This document shows positions 61,138 through 64,000 of a DNA stretch of 64,000 nt, one piece after another. Positions within the stretch are counted from its first letter, which is position 1. Every line of letters begins with the position of its first letter. A program made the position numbers and the translations under genes. The notes under the pieces were generated by a model. That model had not been told where the DNA came from and ran no database searches. It saw only the letters and a list, made by a program, of their open reading frames with translations. The stretch comes from Paracyclopina nana (Eukaryota > Arthropoda > Copepoda > Cyclopoida > Cyclopettidae), in the NCBI GenBank assembly GCA_019096065.1, contig JAGUCH010000003.1:11346001-11410000 (forward strand). The letters run 5' to 3'.

Positions 61138-61548
61138 ATGTCCTGTTCATGTACGCCCCAAACTCCTTAAGAAAATGCACGAAAAATACCTCAAGGAAAG
61201 GAGAAAAATTGTCTTATGACAAGTGCCAGCTGATAAAAAAAAAATCAGATCGATTTTAAGCCAACTTGAAAGTAAACAAATCTAATTTTGGCTATTAAGT
61301 ACTCCACATTTTACTCCTTTTGAACAAAATCAATAGGTAAATTTCATCTTTTATCAAAGAAATGTGAAGAAAGATAGTTTTGTTTTGATAAATGCCGAAA
61401 AACATGGGACAAAATAGCAAAAATTGCCATTAAAAACGCTGCTCGGCCCCAAGCTGAACTCGTAGAGTGGCAGTGAGCAACAGATTCACTTTTCCTTATG
61501 ACAATTTTTTCCATACCTTAAGGCATTCTTAATACATGAACAGGGCAT
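61138..61548. mobile_element. MITE of the ATGCCCTGTTCAT family, inverted copy downstream of CCT3
   Basis: Ends are ATGTCCTGTTCATGTA and TACATGAACAGGGCAT, inverted repeats of about 16 bp with one mismatch. It is the reverse complement of the copy in the CCT3 intron, so the pair brackets CCT3 exons 2 and 3. Confidence 0.8.
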
Positions 61549-62409
61549 GAATGCTCTGAATGGGGCTCTAAAGACATGGTAAATTGTCCAAATAGGCCAT
61601 CAAAAAGGTGCAATTCCAGTGATATATGCTCTTTTCAAGGGCTTGAGGTTTTGGGATAGCCAAGAATTTCCAGTTTTTATGTTTTGGGCAGGAACTAAAA
61701 AAAATTACAATTCCTGGAACGTATCCAGAATGTGCAGCGCAGCTTCCATTTCGAAGTGGCCTTAATTGAATGGCAACTCATGATAGGGTTGGAATTAAAG
61801 CAGGCATAATTAGGATTTTAATGGGAAACAAGAGGTGATAAAAAGATGTAATATTATGTGACGCAGCCAAAAATGGGCCATCGTCATGACTTGACACACC
61901 CATGTTGCCATAAATTTCCACGCTCATATTCAAGGAAACCTGCAATGAAAGCAGCAAAATTATGCAATAATGATTCCATCATCGCTTCCTTAATTTTGTC
62001 ATTCCAAAATCTGGATATTGCATTGCTGTCACGCAATCAATGCCCATCATCCATCAAACGATGATAAGCAGAATTGACTACTACCAAGCTGCATTTTGCA
62101 TTATATTGGCAATACAGTTAAAATTGCGTGACGTGGTAGTAGATTAATTAAACTGCGATCATGTGTGGACTGTCCAAGCTCACGACTTTTCAATTATCCA
62201 GGATGAAATGTCGACGACAGCACTGGTTTGCATTTTTTGGGATTGATGCGAGAGTGTTTTTTACATGTGAGAGGGCGGAAATCCAGACTTATCCCGAAAA
62301 TGACCTCTAGTTAATTCCAGACAGGACAGCACTCGTAGTTAGTACTTATTTAAAATATAAATAAGGCCATCATTCATCCTCCCCAATCTGATTGTGACAA
62401 CCGTCAAGT

Positions 62410-62530
62410 CCACGACGCGGCCGGGTTTGTTATAGCATTCAAAACGCCGCGGCCGCGCGTTGAAATCACCAACTTCTCTTTTTAAGGCGGCGGCCGCGAC
62501 AGACGAGCGGAGATCATCATCGTCGCGTGG
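62410..62530 (-). promoter_or_regulatory. GC-rich island with clustered GCGGCCGC motifs
   Basis: Two exact GCGGCCGC octamers (about 62449 and 62491) and a related CGCGGCCG lie within about 80 bp of otherwise AT-rich DNA. A minus-strand frame starting at about 62551 (MICGVKEPRDDDDLRSSVAA) crosses it. It could be a promoter with a first coding exon; no partner exon was found. Confidence 0.3.
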
Positions 62531-63689
62531 TTCTTTTACGCCGCAGATCATTGATCATTTTTGTGCTCATGTTTAACATGTTTTGACATGTACACAAATA
62601 AGGCAAAACAGCCGGTTGACCCCTAGCCCTGACCTCGAAGATGTGTCGAAGAAAAGCCCCGAAATGCCCATTTCTTTCTCTATATAACGTCACTCAACTC
62701 GGATATGAATTTGACCTCGAAATGGGAAAAATCCCGAGAGCTGGACGCGTAGCCAACGCCCTCGTTTTACGAGATTTATAGCGTAAAGTCCAGGTGACAA
62801 AGCAAAGAACTACTGCTGTAATATCAGGGTCAAACAACAAGGATCGCTTTCGGGTGTGTCAAGTCTGGCCCGCCTTGCCTCAACTCCATAGCATAGTAAT
62901 ATTATATAACGCGGATCTGGCAACTGCTTTATAAAATCTGTTCCTGCACTTTATGGCAGCCCATGATTAACTTTTCCTCGCGTACATTTTTCCAGCACGT
63001 GTACATACGACGCATATCATGTCTATTAACATGACATGTTTTTGACATGTGCAAAAAATGATGCGCGCGCGCGGAAAATTGATAATTATCTGCAAGAGAT
63101 GCCCATTATCAAGGTTGTCGTGCTTAATTACGATACAATTTTTTTTGTATTTTTGCAGTTTCTGTCTTATTTTTTTTTCCTGGAGCTCCAGAGGCCGTGG
63201 TGGTATGCAAAATGTGCGGGAGCCATGATCCCAATTTTTATGGGTCCTTGCACTTGACTATAAGGGGAAGTTACTTTTTTATATGCTTCTATCAGCACTT
63301 GATTTACGGCTCAGCTACATCCACACCCTGGGTAATCATAGTAATCGTATAGATGGCATTTGCTTGCACACCACCTCTCTACAATGAAAAGCCCTAAAAA
63401 TTATGGTGATATTGAATTTTTCCCATTTGCCAATGTCAAATAGCCAGCAAGGACAAGCAGATAATAGTGAATAAAAACCATGAGCACATTACTACAGGGT
63501 GTACATCGAAGGCATTGCAAATGCATTTCTCTTCGACAGGATGATGCATTTTGCTACACCTGATCATTGGAAATTCCTTACACCATACCCGTAACCTTTA
63601 AAAATGTAGACATTCTTCAAGTCAAAAGATATCATCATCATCATAAATGTTTTACGATATTCTGTAATTCTTCCAAGAAGACAGAGCTA

Positions 63690-63745
63690 CCAAAATTAGT
63701 AATTTTAAGTAGAATGAACCAAAATTAGTAATTTTGAGTAGAATT
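63690..63745. repeat. Two direct repeats of about 28 bp
   Basis: CCAAAATTAGTAATTTT followed by (A/G)AGTAGAAT occurs twice in a row, directly before the LTR boundary. Confidence 0.7.
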
Positions 63746-63940
63746 TGTAGGAGGTTCGTATAGACCCCCCGAGGATGACACGCGCGCCCGCGGGTAGCGA
63801 TAGAAGAACTTGCTACTGAAACTAGTCGAGATGTTTACTCGAGTGCGTCCGTTTATTAACTGCTGTACAATTCGTTTCACCGGGACGGGGCGCTCGCAGG
63901 CGCCCACAGAACACACCCGTATACCCGTGTTCCTGCTACA
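63746..63940 (-). mobile_element. 3' LTR of an LTR retrotransposon on the minus strand
   Basis: On the minus strand the element starts TGTAGCAGGAACACGGG and ends CGAACCTCCTACA, giving TG...CA ends inside 5-bp TGTAG/CTACA inverted repeats, 195 bp in all. A purine run, AGTAGGGGGAAGT, sits immediately before it, as a polypurine tract should. AATAAA lies inside the LTR near its middle. The internal region therefore extends right, past the window end. Class (copia or gypsy) cannot be decided from the LTR. Confidence 0.65.
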
Positions 63941-64000
63941 ACTTCCCCCTACTGAAGGGTTGTCGTGTCCTCACGACGGGGGCCCACGGTCCGTTGTCTG
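63941..64000 (-). mobile_element. Polypurine tract and start of the retrotransposon interior
   Basis: Only 60 bp are visible. They hold the purine tract and an inverted block (GTCGTGAGGACACGAC). No protein motif can be read. Confidence 0.45.

Larger units (their letters stand above)
61549..63745. other. Intergenic region with a GC-rich island
   Basis: No supported gene. A GC-rich patch lies at about 62410-62530 and a GCGC run at about 63062-63072. Confidence 0.45.

Noticed and set aside
1-64000. tRNA, rRNA or bacterial-type operon elements
   Set aside because: I looked for cloverleaf A/B-box patterns, rRNA blocks and Shine-Dalgarno-led gene clusters by eye and found none that held up.

Overview
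The window is eukaryotic nuclear DNA, most likely from an arthropod and probably a pancrustacean. Coding genes are split by short GT-AG introns, there is no operon structure, and the background is AT-rich. A Nudel-type mosaic serine protease, a Tudor protein of the piRNA-pathway type, a tetraspanin and a secreted Cys-pair family all fit an arthropod. The species cannot be named from sequence alone.

Layout. 1-1094 (+): 3' end of the cap methyltransferase gene CMTR1. 2086-4646 (+): a double extended-Tudor protein. 4724-12521 (-): a nine-exon Nudel-like protease, tail to tail with the Tudor gene. 16050-18761 (-): a tetraspanin. 18.8-38.3 kb: a gene-poor stretch with MITE-like elements, a 104-bp tandem array, a near-perfect hairpin, a possible orphan 5' exon and one unexplained long ORF. 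38308-38769 (-): a small gene behind a TATA box. 39307-43531 (-): a 4-coumarate:CoA-ligase-like gene with several frameshifts; one of its introns holds an intact opposite-strand MFS transporter (40870-42311) whose 3' end is tandemly duplicated. 43958-45626 (+): a leucine-rich-repeat protein. 45738-47451 (-): an uncharacterised membrane protein. 48798-52475 (-): AHI1/jouberin. 52725-56349 (-): a MICAL-type monooxygenase without CH or LIM domains. 57548-60636 (+): CCT3, with a heat-shock element upstream. The right edge carries the terminal LTR of a retrotransposon whose body lies outside the window.

The genes are functionally unrelated neighbours: RNA capping, germline silencing, eggshell or matrix proteolysis, membrane organisation, transport, cilia, actin redox control and protein folding. 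No new multi-gene system is evident. The most notable points are the gene nested inside a frameshifted ligase gene, the reduced MICAL architecture, a 613-bp inverted repeat that includes an AHI1 splice acceptor, the dimeric 104-bp array with a 30-bp palindrome per unit, and several families of short inverted-repeat elements.
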